This document shows positions 9,249-22,093 of a stretch of 64,000 bases of DNA, piece by piece. The stretch comes from Pseudomonas citri (GTDB lineage Bacteria; Pseudomonadota; Gammaproteobacteria; Pseudomonadales; Pseudomonadaceae). Under the pieces are notes generated by a model. That model was not told where the DNA came from. It searched no databases and saw only the letters and a list, made by a program, of their open reading frames with translations. A program made the translations under genes and the position numbers. Location: the NCBI RefSeq assembly GCF_025336485.1, contig NZ_JAODAB010000013.1, forward strand, positions 62,001 to 126,000, read 5' to 3'. Numbering within the stretch: the stretch's first letter is position 1; every line of letters begins with the position of its first letter.

Positions 9249-10466
9249 TCAGGTCCGATATTCAGCGTTGATCTTGACGTATTCGTGGGACAGGTCGGTG
9301 GTCCAGATGGTTTCGCTGCAATCCCCACGCCCCAGCTCGATGCGGATGGTGATTTCTTCCTGCTGCATCACCGCCGCGCCCTGGGCTTCGGTATAGGTGG
9401 TCGCGCGCGCGCCTTGGCTGGCGATGCAGACTTCGCCAAGGAACACGTCGATCTTGCTCACGTCCAGCGCCGGCACACCCGCCCGGCCGACGGCAGCGAG
9501 GATCCGGCCCCAGTTCGGGTCGGAGGCGAACAGCGCGGTCTTGATCAATGGCGAATGCGCCACGGTGTAGCCGACGTCCAGGCATTCCTGGTGATTGCCA
9601 CCGCCGTTGACCTGCACGGTCACGAACTTGGTCGCACCTTCGCCGTCACGGACGATGGCCTGGGCCACTTCCATGCACACTTCAAGCACCGCCTGCTTCA
9701 GAGCCGCGAACAGCGGGCCGCTGGCTTCGGTGATTTCAGGCAGGCTGGCCTTGCCGGTGGCGATCAGCATGCAGCAGTCGTTGGTGGAGGTGTCACCGTC
9801 GATGGTGATGCGGTTGAACGACTTGTTGGCACCGTCGAGCATCAGGTCTTGCAGCACCTGGCGCGAGACTTTGGCGTCAGTGGCGATGTAGCCGAGCATG
9901 GTCGCCATGTTCGGACGGATCATCCCGGCGCCCTTGCTGATGCCGGTCACGGTCACGGTCACACCGTCATGCTGGAACTGGCGGCTGGCGCCCTTGGGCA
10001 GGGTGTCGGTGGTCATGATGCCGGTGGCGGCCGCGGCCCAGTTGTTTTCCGACAGGTCATCGAGGGCGGCCTGCAAGGCGCCCTCGATCTTCTCGACCGG
10101 CAATGGCTCGCCGATCACACCGGTGGAGTACGGCAGCACCTGGCTGGCGTCGACGCCGGTCAGCTCGGCCAGCTTGGCGCAAGTGCGCTCGGCGGCGGCC
10201 AGGCCCGGCGCGCCGGTGCCGGCGTTGGCATTGCCGGTGTTGGTCAGCAGGTAACGCACCGGCCCTTGGACGCGTTGCTTGGCCAGGATCACCGGTGCGG
10301 CGCAAAAGGCATTGAGGGTGAACACGCCGGCCACCGTCGAGCCTTCGGCGCAACGCATGACGACGACGTCCTTGCGCCCCGGGCGCTTGATGCCCGCCGA
10401 GGCGATACCGAGTTCAAAACCGGCAACCGGGTGCAACGTTGGCAACGGACCAAGACCAACAGCCAT
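9249..10466 (-). CDS. argJ: Bifunctional ornithine acetyltransferase / N-acetylglutamate synthase
   Basis: 405 residues. Transfers acetyl from N-acetylornithine to glutamate in the cyclic arginine pathway. The self-cleavage motif [10 protein letters not shown] is present; the Thr after Ala/Met-Thr becomes the N-terminal nucleophile of the beta chain. Other family motifs are [48 protein letters not shown], and the C-terminal [18 protein letters not shown] 10466 has AGGAGCGCATTC upstream. It lies downstream of secA on the same strand, after secA's terminator (PA4402-PA4403 order). Confidence 0.97.
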   Translation of the reverse strand: MAVGLGPLPTLHPVAGFELGIASAGIKRPGRKDVVVMRCAEGSTVAGVFTLNAFCAAPVILAKQRVQGPVRYLLTNTGNANAGTGAPGLAAAERTCAKLAELTGVDASQVLPYSTGVIGEPLPVEKIEGALQAALDDLSENNWAAAATGIMTTDTLPKGASRQFQHDGVTVTVTGISKGAGMIRPNMATMLGYIATDAKVSRQVLQDLMLDGANKSFNRITIDGDTSTNDCCMLIATGKASLPEITEASGPLFAALKQAVLEVCMEVAQAIVRDGEGATKFVTVQVNGGGNHQECLDVGYTVAHSPLIKTALFASDPNWGRILAAVGRAGVPALDVSKIDVFLGEVCIASQGARATTYTEAQGAAVMQQEEITIRIELGRGDCSETIWTTDLSHEYVKINAEYRT

Positions 10467-10527
10467 GAATGCGCTCCTTAACAGATGTATGTCGGTGCCG
10501 TCGCTTCGGGACGGCAGAACAAATGGC

Positions 10528-10561
10528 AAAACGCCGCGACAGAACGTGACCTGTCGCGGCG
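10528..10561 (-). terminator. secA terminator
   Basis: On the minus strand, CGCCGCGACAG / CTGTCGCGGCG pair around GTCACGTT and are followed by TTTT, 26 bases after the secA stop. Confidence 0.85.
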
Positions 10562-10586
10562 CAAAGGGTTCAGCGTTGCAACGGGG

Positions 10587-13328
<2,742 letters not shown>

Positions 13329-13636
13329 ATCGGCAGGATCTTCCACACTAAAGGGATGGAGGGCGGGCCCCGTGGGTCGCCCGTGCAGCCCTCATGGCCG
13401 CATGCGAACGAGCATTCTACCCGGAAACGATGGAGAGGAAAGTGGCGTTATTCCACGATGCTGGCACAGCGCTGTGACGGGACCTGCTTAAAGTAAGGTC
13501 TTTTGTGCGAGTTTCAACCCACAAAACGCAGAAGTTAACCGTTGATTGTCCAGGTAAAACGCCTCGGACCACCGGGCCGAGGCACCTGCGGTGCTTTCTG
13601 CTACCATGGCGCCTCTGTCACTTGCGGTATCAGTTC
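13329..13636. promoter_or_regulatory. Divergent promoter region of secA and DUF721 gene
   Basis: The 308-base gap between two divergent start codons must hold both promoters. I see no clear operator, hairpin or small ORF with a ribosome-binding site, and no SecM-like arrest peptide upstream of secA. Confidence 0.4.
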
Positions 13637-14092
13637 ATGGCCTTCCGCCCTCTCACCGCCAAGGTGCCCGCCGTCCTGCTGCGCGAAGCCAAGCCGCTGA
13701 AAGCCATCTTCGGTCACGCCCGGCGCCTGGGTCACCTGCAGCGCTTGCTGGACAGCCAGTTGCAACCTGCCGCCCGCGAGCACTGCCACGTGGCGTCCTG
13801 GCGCGAAGGCTGCCTGCTGTTGATCGTCACCGACGGCCACTGGGCCACGCGCCTGCGCTACCAGCAAAATCGCCTGGTGCGTCAATTGCAGGTATTCGAA
13901 GAATTCGCCGGCCTGACGCGGATCCTGTTCAAGGTGCAGCCGCCCACGGTCCACGTAGGCGCCCGCGGGCATACGCTGGATTTGTCCACCGACGCCGCCG
14001 CGACCATCCAGGCCACCGCCGACGGCATCAGCGACCCCAACCTGCGGGCGGCGCTGGAGCGCCTGGCGGCGCACGGCAAGCCCAAGGGTTGA
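13637..14092 (+). CDS. DUF721 / DciA-like protein
   Basis: 151 residues, starting MAFRPLTAKVPAVLLREAKPLKAIF. The DUF721 core shows an N-terminal KH-like fold (HLQRLLDSQLQPAAREHCHVASWREGCLLLIVTDGHWATRLRY) and a disordered C-terminus. The family includes DciA, the loader of the replicative helicase DnaB in bacteria without DnaC, and the slot next to secA is that of P. aeruginosa PA4404. ATG 13637 is chosen because the domain begins there; longer frames upstream look non-coding. Function by family only. Confidence 0.82.
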   Translation: MAFRPLTAKVPAVLLREAKPLKAIFGHARRLGHLQRLLDSQLQPAAREHCHVASWREGCLLLIVTDGHWATRLRYQQNRLVRQLQVFEEFAGLTRILFKVQPPTVHVGARGHTLDLSTDAAATIQATADGISDPNLRAALERLAAHGKPKG

Positions 14093-14101
14093 AATTTTCG
14101 A

Positions 14102-15589
14102 CTACCGCCGCTTGCTCCCCCCCAGCAACGACCCCATCAACCCGCGCACCAACTGCCGCCCCAGTTGATTGGCCGCCTGGCGCATCGCCGACTTCAAGGC
14201 CTGGCCGGCCGCCGTGCCGAGGAACTCGCCGGCCTTTTCGGTGAAACTCGGTTCTTCGGCCGCCGGCTTGTCCGGTGCGGCTTCGGCCTGCGGCTCCAGC
14301 CCCTTGCGCCCCATCAGCACTTCATAGGCCGACTCACGATCGATGGGCTTGTCGTAACGCCCTTGCAGCGGCGAACCGGCGATGAGCCCGGCGCGTTCGG
14401 CCTCGGTCAGCGGGCCGATGCGCGATTGCGGCGGCGCCACCAGCACGCGCTGGACCATTTCCGGCGTGCCCTTTTCCTGCAAGGTGCCCACCAAGGCTTC
14501 ACCGATGCCCAGTTCGGTCAGTACCGCCAGCGTGTCGAACTGCGGGTTCGGCCGGAAACCGTCGGCCACCGCCCGCAAGGACTTCTGCTCCTTGGCGGTA
14601 AAGGCGCGCAAACCATGCTGGATACGCAACCCCAATTGCGCCAGCACATCGTCGGGCAAGTCCCCCGGCGACTGGGTCACGAAATACACCCCGACGCCCT
14701 TGGAGCGAATCAACCGCACCACCTGCTCCAGACGCTCTTGCAAGGCCTTCGGCGTACCGGCAAAAAGCAGGTGCGCCTCGTCGAAAAACAGCGCCAACAG
14801 GGGTTTGTCCGCATCGCCGCGCTCGGGCAGTTGCTCGAACAGTTCGGCCAGCAGCCACAACAGGAACGTCGCATAGACCTTCGGCGCCTCATGGACCAGG
14901 CGGCTGGCGTCGAGCAAATGGATACGGCCACGACCGTCGCTGGCCGGTTGCAGGATGTCTTCGAGTTGCAAGGCCGGTTCGCCAAACAACGCGTCCGCGC
15001 CCTGCTGCTCCAGGGTGGACAGTCGACGCAGCAACGCCTGGCTGGAACCGGTGGTCATCAGGGCGGCGTCGTCGCCCAGCAACTCGGGGTTGTCCTTGAG
15101 GTGATTGAGCAGCGCCTTGAGGTCCTTGAGGTCCAGCAACAACAGGCCTTCGCGGTCGGCCACCTTGAATGCGGCGTACAACGCCGATTGCTGGCTGTCG
15201 GTCAGTTCCAGCAGGCTGCCGATCAACAACGGGCCCATTTCGCTCAAGGTGGTGCGCAGCGGATGCCCGGACTGGCCGTGGATATCCCATAGGCTCACCG
15301 GATAAGCCTGGGGCTGATGGTCGAGCCAGGGCATGCCGGCGATGCGCTCGGCGATCTTGCCTTGGGGATTGCCGGCAGCACCGAGACCGCACAGGTCACC
15401 CTTGATGTCCGCGGCGAACACCGCCACGCCGGCATCGCTGAACATTTCAGCCAGGCGCTGCAAGGTCACGGTCTTGCCGGTGCCGGTGGCGCCCGCCACC
15501 AGGCCATGTCGGTTCGCCAGGCGCATGGCCTGGGCAATGGGCTGGCCGCTCAGGTCGGCCCCGATCACCAATTGCGATGAATCATGCAT
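14102..15589 (-). CDS. HerA/YjgR-like DUF853 ATPase
   Basis: About 495 residues. P-loop ATPase of the HerA-FtsK superfamily: Walker A GATGTGKTVTLQRL (about 32-45), Walker B region LLALFFDEAHLLF, sensor YFVTQSPGDLPDDVLAQLG, and the FTAKEQKSLRAVADGF motif typical of DUF853. The C-terminus (ANQLGRQLVRGLMGSLLGGSKRR) is basic and Gly-rich. ATG 15589 (MHDSSQLVIGADLSG) is preferred to the longer frame. It is convergent with the DUF721 gene, 9 bases apart. The cellular role of YjgR proteins is not established; DNA translocation or repair is a guess from the family. Confidence 0.88.
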   Translation of the reverse strand: MHDSSQLVIGADLSGQPIAQAMRLANRHGLVAGATGTGKTVTLQRLAEMFSDAGVAVFAADIKGDLCGLGAAGNPQGKIAERIAGMPWLDHQPQAYPVSLWDIHGQSGHPLRTTLSEMGPLLIGSLLELTDSQQSALYAAFKVADREGLLLLDLKDLKALLNHLKDNPELLGDDAALMTTGSSQALLRRLSTLEQQGADALFGEPALQLEDILQPASDGRGRIHLLDASRLVHEAPKVYATFLLWLLAELFEQLPERGDADKPLLALFFDEAHLLFAGTPKALQERLEQVVRLIRSKGVGVYFVTQSPGDLPDDVLAQLGLRIQHGLRAFTAKEQKSLRAVADGFRPNPQFDTLAVLTELGIGEALVGTLQEKGTPEMVQRVLVAPPQSRIGPLTEAERAGLIAGSPLQGRYDKPIDRESAYEVLMGRKGLEPQAEAAPDKPAAEEPSFTEKAGEFLGTAAGQALKSAMRQAANQLGRQLVRGLMGSLLGGSKRR

Positions 15590-15857
15590 TTTGTCACCTG
15601 CGGTTAATCTGTGGTTTGCATGGCCATATATGAAGCGACAGATCCTGCTGAACACAAGGCCGGGGACTCCCCTCAAGGAAAGATATAAATATCAGCTTTT
15701 TTGAATCTGACACCATTTTGCGTGCCCATCCCTGAAAGCACGTCCACAGCATCAAGCCCTCACCCTTTGACCGACTCCCTGCCCCAGCAACCCAACCGAA
15801 CATCTATTATTCATAAAGGTCAACACAGGAGATACACAGACCAGAGGGATGTTCATC

Positions 15858-16964
15858 GTGCATATCGCGGACATAACCATGTTCTACGCCCCCGCCAGCG
15901 GCGGCGTGCGTACTTATCTGGATGCCAAGCACCGGCGGCTGGGGGATCGGCCCGGTATTCGCCACAGTTTGCTGGTCCCCGGCGCGCATTTGAGCGAGCA
16001 GGATGGGGTCTACAAGGTTCCGGCCCCTCCCCTGCCGTTCGGCAAGGGCTATCGCTTCCCCCTTCGCCTGGCGCCCTGGCGCAATGCCCTGCGTGATTTG
16101 CAACCGGACCTGATCGAGGTCGGCGACCCCTATCTCACGGCCTGGGCCGCCCTGGATGCCCGGCGACAACTCGACGTGCCGGTGATCGGCTTCTATCACT
16201 CCGACCTGCCATTGCTGGTGAGCAACCGCATGGGCAACTGGTTCACGCCCAACATCGAAGCCTACGTCAGAAAGTTATACGGCAATTTCGACCGGGTCCT
16301 GGCGCCGAGCCAGGTCATGGCCGACAAGTTGACCGGCCTGGGCGTGCAAAATGTCTACGTGCAGCCCTTGGGCGTGGACCTGCACACCTTCAACCCCGCC
16401 GCCCGCGACTCGGAACTGCGGGCCGAACTGGGCATCGCCGAGGACGCGCGCCTGCTGGTGTTCGCCGGCCGCGGCTCAAAGGAAAAAAACCTGCCGGTGC
16501 TGCTCAAGTGCATGAAACGCCTGGGCCAGCGCTACCACTTGTTGCTGGTCGGCTCGTCGATGCCCGCCGTGGTGCAGAACAACGTCACCGTGGTCGACGA
16601 GTTCTGCCCGGCGCCACAGGTCGCCCGACTGATGGCCAGCGCCGATGCCCTGCTCCATGCCGGGGACCAGGAGACCTTCGGCCTGGTGATCCTCGAAGCC
16701 ATGGCCTGCGGCATCCCGGTGGTAGCGGTGGCAGCCGGCGCCTTCACTGAAATCGTCGACGAAGACTGCGGCCTGCTGTGTACCCCCAACAACCCACAGG
16801 CCATGGCCAACGCCGTGCGCCAGCTGTTCAGCGAAGGCTGCCAACGCCGCGGCGTGCTGGCGCGGCAGCATGTTGAACGTCATTACGCCTGGGATTCGGT
16901 GGTCAATAGCCTACTGGGCCATTACTACGCCGTGCTCGGCGCCCAGATACCGATGTTGGCTTGA
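15858..16964 (+). CDS. GT4-family glycosyltransferase
   Basis: 368 residues, GT-B fold. The N-terminal half has MFYAPASGGVRTYLDAK (acceptor side). The C-terminal half has FAGRGSKEKNLPVLL and the donor motif HAGDQETFGLVILEAMACGIPVVAV, in which the E(x7)E pair is conserved. It is likely cytoplasmic-face and transfers a hexose from a nucleotide sugar to a lipid or glycan. GTG 15858 is preferred because AGAGGG lies 9 bases upstream; ATG 15849 directly abuts that site. It heads an operon with a DUF2334 deacetylase-fold gene and a YbhN-like membrane protein, which suggests synthesis and movement of a glycolipid. Substrate unknown. Confidence 0.88.
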   Translation: MHIADITMFYAPASGGVRTYLDAKHRRLGDRPGIRHSLLVPGAHLSEQDGVYKVPAPPLPFGKGYRFPLRLAPWRNALRDLQPDLIEVGDPYLTAWAALDARRQLDVPVIGFYHSDLPLLVSNRMGNWFTPNIEAYVRKLYGNFDRVLAPSQVMADKLTGLGVQNVYVQPLGVDLHTFNPAARDSELRAELGIAEDARLLVFAGRGSKEKNLPVLLKCMKRLGQRYHLLLVGSSMPAVVQNNVTVVDEFCPAPQVARLMASADALLHAGDQETFGLVILEAMACGIPVVAVAAGAFTEIVDEDCGLLCTPNNPQAMANAVRQLFSEGCQRRGVLARQHVERHYAWDSVVNSLLGHYYAVLGAQIPMLA

Positions 16965-16979
16965 GCGAGGTGCGCAGCG

Positions 16980-17747
16980 ATGAATCCACCATCCAGCGTA
17001 TTGCTGGTGTTACATGACGTAGCCCCGCAAACCTGGCCTGACTACCAGCCCTTTGTCGAAGCCGTCGACGCCCTTGGCCACGTGCCGATGACATGGCTGG
17101 TGGTGCCGGACTTTCACCACGGCAATGGGCTGGAGCATTTTCCGAGCATGCGTCGCCTGCTCGATCGCCGGGTCGCGCGGGGCGACGAACTGGTCTTGCA
17201 CGGCTATTACCATTGCGACGAGGGGAAGACACCACGCTCGCCCAGGGACTGGTTCATGCGCCGGGTCTACACCCATGAAGGCGAGTTCTACGCCTTGTCC
17301 GAGGCCGAGGCCCTCCGGCGCCTGCGTGCGGGCATTGACCTGTTCCAGCGCTACCAGTGGCCGCTGGAGGGGTTCGTCGCGCCGGCCTGGCTGATGAGCG
17401 AAGGTACACGCCAGGCCTTGCGCCAACTGCCCCTGCGCTATACCAGCGATCCCCGGCATTTGTATCGCCTGCCAGACTTTACCCCCGTCGACGCCCCGGG
17501 GCTGGTCTGGAGCGCCCGGAGTGCCTGGCGCCGTGGCTTGTCGAAAGTCATCAGCGACCGGCGTGAACAGCGCTGGCGCCAGGCCCCCGTGATTCGCATG
17601 GGACTGCACCCGGAGGACATGCGCCACCGGTTTTCCCGGGACTACTGGCTACGCACCCTCGAACGGCTGCTTGAGGATGGACGCGTGCCGCTGACCAAGG
17701 CCCGCTGGCTAGCGACCCGCGAACTCAAGATCGGCAGCGCCGCATGA
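16980..17747 (+). CDS. DUF2334 polysaccharide deacetylase-fold protein
   Basis: 255 residues. Begins SVLLVLHDVAPQTWPDYQPFV, with the HD pair of carbohydrate-esterase-4-like folds (LHDV), followed by WLVVPDFHHG, GDELVLHGYYHCDE (metal-binding HGYYH), and EGFVAPAWLMSEGT. Near the end is IRMGLHPEDMRH, giving another His. It is predicted to remove an acyl group from a sugar, probably one added by the upstream glycosyltransferase. It lacks an obvious signal peptide. The stop overlaps the next start by four bases (ATGA), indicating translational coupling. Confidence 0.85.
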   Translation: MNPPSSVLLVLHDVAPQTWPDYQPFVEAVDALGHVPMTWLVVPDFHHGNGLEHFPSMRRLLDRRVARGDELVLHGYYHCDEGKTPRSPRDWFMRRVYTHEGEFYALSEAEALRRLRAGIDLFQRYQWPLEGFVAPAWLMSEGTRQALRQLPLRYTSDPRHLYRLPDFTPVDAPGLVWSARSAWRRGLSKVISDRREQRWRQAPVIRMGLHPEDMRHRFSRDYWLRTLERLLEDGRVPLTKARWLATRELKIGSAA

Positions 17748-18739
17748 AGCGAATGGTCTGGCTGGCCCTCGCGCTGCTCACGGCGTGGCTGGTCCCGTTG
17801 CTGGTGGGTGGTGGGGAGATGTGGTCGCGGGTGCAGCGTTTTCCCTTGTCGTTGCTGCTGGTCATGTTGTGCATGATCTTGCTCTGCTGGGGCCTGAACT
17901 CCGTGCGCCTGCGCCTGCTGCTGGGCGAACACCGTGGGCAGCTCGGCGGACTGAAAAGCCTCGGCGTGGTGATGTCCACCGAGTTCGCCATGTGCGCGAC
18001 GCCAGGCGGCAGCGGCGGACCGCTGACGCTGATGGCTCTGCTCTCGCGCAACGGCGTGCGCCCGGCCCACGGCAGCGCGGTGTTTGCCATGGACCAACTG
18101 AGCGACCTGCTGTTCTTTCTCTGCGCGCTGGTGGGCATCCTGCTGTACGCGCTGTTCCAGAACCTCAGCCAGCGCCTGGAATGGATGTTGGCCTTGAGCG
18201 CCGTGTCATTGTTTGGCGGCTTGTTCGGTTGTGCGCTCGCGGCCCGCTATCACCGTCGGCTGATCCTGCTAGGGGCCCGGTTGCTGGGCCATCTGCGGGT
18301 CAGGGATAGCACCCGTCGACGCTGGGGGCGCAAGATCCTGCACTTTCTGGCGGCGTTCACCGACACCCTGAAACTGCCACGGCGGACGTTGTTCCAGGTT
18401 TTCGGCCTGACGTGCCTGCACTGGGCGTTGCGCTACAGCGTGTTGTACCTGGCACTCAGAGGCCTGGGCGCGGATTTGCAGTGGGCCTGGAGCTTCCTGA
18501 TCCAGATGCTCTCCTTGAGCGCAGGACAGTTCAGCCTGCTGCCGGGCGGTGCCGGTGCGGCGGAAGTGACATCGGCGGCGTTGCTGGCGCCCATGGTGGG
18601 TAAATCCACCGCAGCGGCGGCCATCCTGATCTGGCGGGCGGTGACCTACTACTTCTACCTGCTGGCCGGCGGGCCGGTGTTCTTCCTGATGGTCGGGCGA
18701 CCGTTGCTCAAGAAGTTGATGCGGTTCAGGCAGGCATGA
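17744..18739 (+). CDS. YbhN/UPF0104 lysylphosphatidylglycerol-synthase-like membrane protein
   Basis: 331 residues, strongly hydrophobic with about eight membrane helices. It matches the membrane half of the LPG synthase/flippase-like family: MSTEFAMCATPGGSGGPLTLMALLSRNGV, FAMDQLSDLLFFL, and SLSAGQFSLLPGGAGAAEVTSAALL are its conserved loops. There is no soluble tRNA-dependent aminoacyl-transfer domain, so it probably moves a lipid rather than modifying it. Third gene of the glycosyltransferase operon. Confidence 0.83.
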   Translation: MKRMVWLALALLTAWLVPLLVGGGEMWSRVQRFPLSLLLVMLCMILLCWGLNSVRLRLLLGEHRGQLGGLKSLGVVMSTEFAMCATPGGSGGPLTLMALLSRNGVRPAHGSAVFAMDQLSDLLFFLCALVGILLYALFQNLSQRLEWMLALSAVSLFGGLFGCALAARYHRRLILLGARLLGHLRVRDSTRRRWGRKILHFLAAFTDTLKLPRRTLFQVFGLTCLHWALRYSVLYLALRGLGADLQWAWSFLIQMLSLSAGQFSLLPGGAGAAEVTSAALLAPMVGKSTAAAAILIWRAVTYYFYLLAGGPVFFLMVGRPLLKKLMRFRQA

Positions 18740-18776
18740 AAAAGGCCTGGCGATTTGCTCGTCCAGGCCCTTCTTT
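18739..18776. terminator. Bidirectional terminator between the glycolipid operon and purU
   Basis: AAAAGGCCTGG ... CCAGGCCCTTCTTT forms a stem with A/T flanks, lying between convergent stop codons at 18739 and 18779. Confidence 0.8.
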
Positions 18777-18778
18777 GA

Positions 18779-19627
<849 letters not shown>

Positions 19628-19934
19628 TAGGGGAAACTCCAGAACTTCGCAAAGGCGGCCATTCTAGCCATTGCGCAACAAAACTGCAGTATTGATGATT
19701 GGCCGCCGCCCACGGCGGACAGCGGTGGATAGCCAAGCGCCTGGCCCGCGCAGGGATGCTATATGTGTGAACAGATGTGAAGAAACTGTTGGAATTTAAC
19801 TGCAACACGGTTTTTGGCGGGGCAGCACTAATTAATTAAATAAAACACCGGCTAAATGTTTACTTGATGAAACTGTCTGATTACTATTGCCGCACTGTGT
19901 CCTTACCACCCGTCTCCTACATAAGGTAGTCCCC
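19628..19934. promoter_or_regulatory. AT-rich divergent region of purU and mvaT
   Basis: The 307-base gap becomes AT-rich toward mvaT (TAATTAATTAAATAAAAC near 19829-19846), unlike the GC-rich surroundings. MvaT binds flexible AT-rich DNA with TpA steps, so autoregulation is plausible by inference. No ORF with a ribosome-binding site is seen. Confidence 0.5.
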
Positions 19935-20312
19935 ATGTCCTTGATCAATGAATACCGCGCCACAGAAGAAGCCATCAAAGAACTGCAAGCGCGCCTGAAA
20001 AACCTGTCGCAAGACGACAAGCTGCAAAAAGAACTGGAATTCGAAGGCAAACTGCGCACGCTGATGGGCGAATACTCCAAGTCCCTGCGCGACATCATTG
20101 CCCTGCTGGATCCAGAAGCCAAATCGAGCAAAGCCCCACGTGGCGCCGTGAAAACTACCGGCACCAAACGCGCTCGCAAAGTTAAGCAATACAAAAACCC
20201 GCACAACGGCGAAGTCATCGAAACCAAAGGTGGCAACCACAAGACTCTGAAAGAGTGGAAAGCCAAGTGGGGCGGTGACGTGGTTGAAGGCTGGGCAACC
20301 CTGCTGGGTTAA
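19935..20312 (+). CDS. mvaT: H-NS-family xenogeneic silencer MvaT
   Basis: 125 residues. Binds AT-rich DNA and silences foreign genes in Pseudomonas. The N-terminal coiled-coil oligomerisation region is MSLINEYRATEEAIKELQARL. A basic linker (KTTGTKRARKVKQY) leads to the C-terminal DNA-binding domain with KNPHNGEVIETKGGNHKTLKEWKAKWG, in which the RGN/GGN-type loop (GGNHK) enters the minor groove. ATG 19935 is the conserved start; upstream in-frame codons are non-homologous. It is followed by a strong terminator. Confidence 0.98.
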   Translation: MSLINEYRATEEAIKELQARLKNLSQDDKLQKELEFEGKLRTLMGEYSKSLRDIIALLDPEAKSSKAPRGAVKTTGTKRARKVKQYKNPHNGEVIETKGGNHKTLKEWKAKWGGDVVEGWATLLG

Positions 20313-20320
20313 GCCTCACC

Positions 20321-20348
20321 GGTTCGCACCATTGGGTTCGCACCATTG
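20321..20348. repeat. Tandem 14-bp duplication after mvaT
   Basis: GGTTCGCACCATTG occurs twice head-to-tail between the mvaT stop and its terminator. Probably a slip duplication. Confidence 0.8.
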
Positions 20349-20357
20349 TTTGCGAAC

Positions 20358-20388
20358 AAAAAACGCCAGCATTCGCTGGCGTTTTTTT
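20358..20388 (+). terminator. mvaT terminator
   Basis: AAAAACGCCAGC / GCTGGCGTTTTTT stem with a short loop and T run. It may also serve sbcB from the other strand. Confidence 0.92.
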
Positions 20389-20408
20389 ATCCCTGTCATC
20401 TTTTCAAC

Positions 20409-21845
20409 TCACCATGACCCAAGGCTTAAACGGTTGCGCAGTTGCTCGCTGTATCCCTGCCATTGCAGGAGTATTTCTCGCTGCAATGGCGTTGCAACAG
20501 GCATCCATTGCGCCATCGCCTTATCAAAACTTTCCAGCGTATTAGGCGCGCCCCACTCCGGGGATGACAGGCGTTGTTGACAGAAAAGTCTCCAACGCTC
20601 GTGCTCTTGCTCATTCAACGTGTCAGGAAAGTTACGGGCGCGATATCGGAACAATAACTCCGGCAAACGCTCATCATCGAAAGGCCAGCGCTCCCGGGTC
20701 AATTGAGCCGGATCCGCCAGTCGGACTTGCTCACATAAACGCCGATCGCGATCACCGAGGAAACCTGCGTACAACTGTTGTTCGGGATCTTCGCTGGCGG
20801 TGAAATCCTCGCCCCCATAAATAGCCTGGAGTTTGTCCTGCCAAACTTTCTGTGCGGCAGTTAGCCGCAACGCCCGCTGCTGATAACCCTCCATATCCAG
20901 TTGCAGTCGCTGCCGATCCTCCGCCCGCAGTACCGAGAGCGGCGCAACCACCGGGCATTTGTTGATATGGATGAGCTTGAGCGGCACGGGCAACTCACCT
21001 TCGAGCAATTCCTCGCGACGGGTATACAGGCGTTGGCGCAACGTGTCGGCGTCGTTATCGAGCAGGCCCTGGGGATCCAGGTGCAGGTCGCAGACAATCA
21101 GGGCATTGCGGTTCTTCGGATGCCAGGCCAGCGGCAGGACCACGCCGAGATAATTGCGCTCGCCGGAAAAACGCCCGGAAACATGCACCAAGGGTTGCAG
21201 CAGGCGGATCTGCTCCATCACGTTCTGTTTGCTGCGCAACTGGAACAGCCAGTCGTAGAGCCGGGGTTGCTTGTGCCGGATCAGGCGCGCCAGGGCGATG
21301 GTCGCGCGCACGTCCGACAACGCATCGTGGGCCTGGCCATGATCAATACCGTTGGCGGCCGTCAGGCGCTCCAGCTTGAGGGTGACGCGGCCCTCTTCTT
21401 GCGGCCAGCTAATGCCTTGCGGGCGCAGCGCGTAGGCCGCGCGCACCAGGTCGATCAGATCCCATCGGCTGTTGCCGCCTTGCCACTCGCGTGCGTACGG
21501 GTCGAAGAAATTCCGATACAGGCTGTAGCGAGTCATTTCATCGTCGAAGCGCAGGGTGTTGTAGCCGGCGCCGCACGTCCCGGGGGCGGCCAGTTGTGCA
21601 TGGACACGGGTCATGAAATCGGCTTCGCTCAAACCCTTTTCCGCCAGGCATGCCGGGGTGATGCCGGTGATCGCACAGGCCGCCGGATGGGGCAGGATGT
21701 CGTCACTGGGACGGCAATACAGGTTCACCGGCTCATCGATCTCATTGAGCTGGAAATCGGTACGGATACCCGCCACCTGCAAGGGCCGGTCGCAACGCGG
21801 ATTGATGCCGGTGGTTTCGTAGTCGTACCAGAAAATGGAAGTCAC
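20409..21845 (-). CDS. sbcB: Exodeoxyribonuclease I
   Basis: About 478 residues. 3'-5' single-strand DNA exonuclease in repair and recombination. The DEDD-type active site is seen in IFWYDYETTGINPRCDRPLQVAG (Asp/Glu pair of Exo I), NTLRFDDEMTRYSLYRN, and the HDALSDVRATIALARLI motif. C-terminal SH3-like and helical domains follow. GTG 21845 is chosen: AGGA lies 9-10 bases upstream and the protein then begins directly at the exonuclease fold. The frame upstream to 22007 has no homology. Same order as PA4316. Confidence 0.95.
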   Translation of the reverse strand: MTSIFWYDYETTGINPRCDRPLQVAGIRTDFQLNEIDEPVNLYCRPSDDILPHPAACAITGITPACLAEKGLSEADFMTRVHAQLAAPGTCGAGYNTLRFDDEMTRYSLYRNFFDPYAREWQGGNSRWDLIDLVRAAYALRPQGISWPQEEGRVTLKLERLTAANGIDHGQAHDALSDVRATIALARLIRHKQPRLYDWLFQLRSKQNVMEQIRLLQPLVHVSGRFSGERNYLGVVLPLAWHPKNRNALIVCDLHLDPQGLLDNDADTLRQRLYTRREELLEGELPVPLKLIHINKCPVVAPLSVLRAEDRQRLQLDMEGYQQRALRLTAAQKVWQDKLQAIYGGEDFTASEDPEQQLYAGFLGDRDRRLCEQVRLADPAQLTRERWPFDDERLPELLFRYRARNFPDTLNEQEHERWRLFCQQRLSSPEWGAPNTLESFDKAMAQWMPVATPLQREILLQWQGYSEQLRNRLSLGSW

Positions 21846-22093
21846 GGGCTGTTCCTGAACTGAAGACTGGCAAAGTCTAGGCGCTCGAACCCAGCGACGG
21901 CCAGCGGTCGTGTAACTTTTGAATGCCAAGTACTTATCGCAGCCCCGCGGAATCAACCCACAATGGATCCGCGGCCGGGTCGTATTGGGCAATCCGTGAA
22001 ATGACACACACAGCCATATCGTCCGCCCGCACGAAGACTGCTAGCATCGGGGCCGAGATAACTCTTCGACCCGGCCCATCATTCAGGTTGCCC

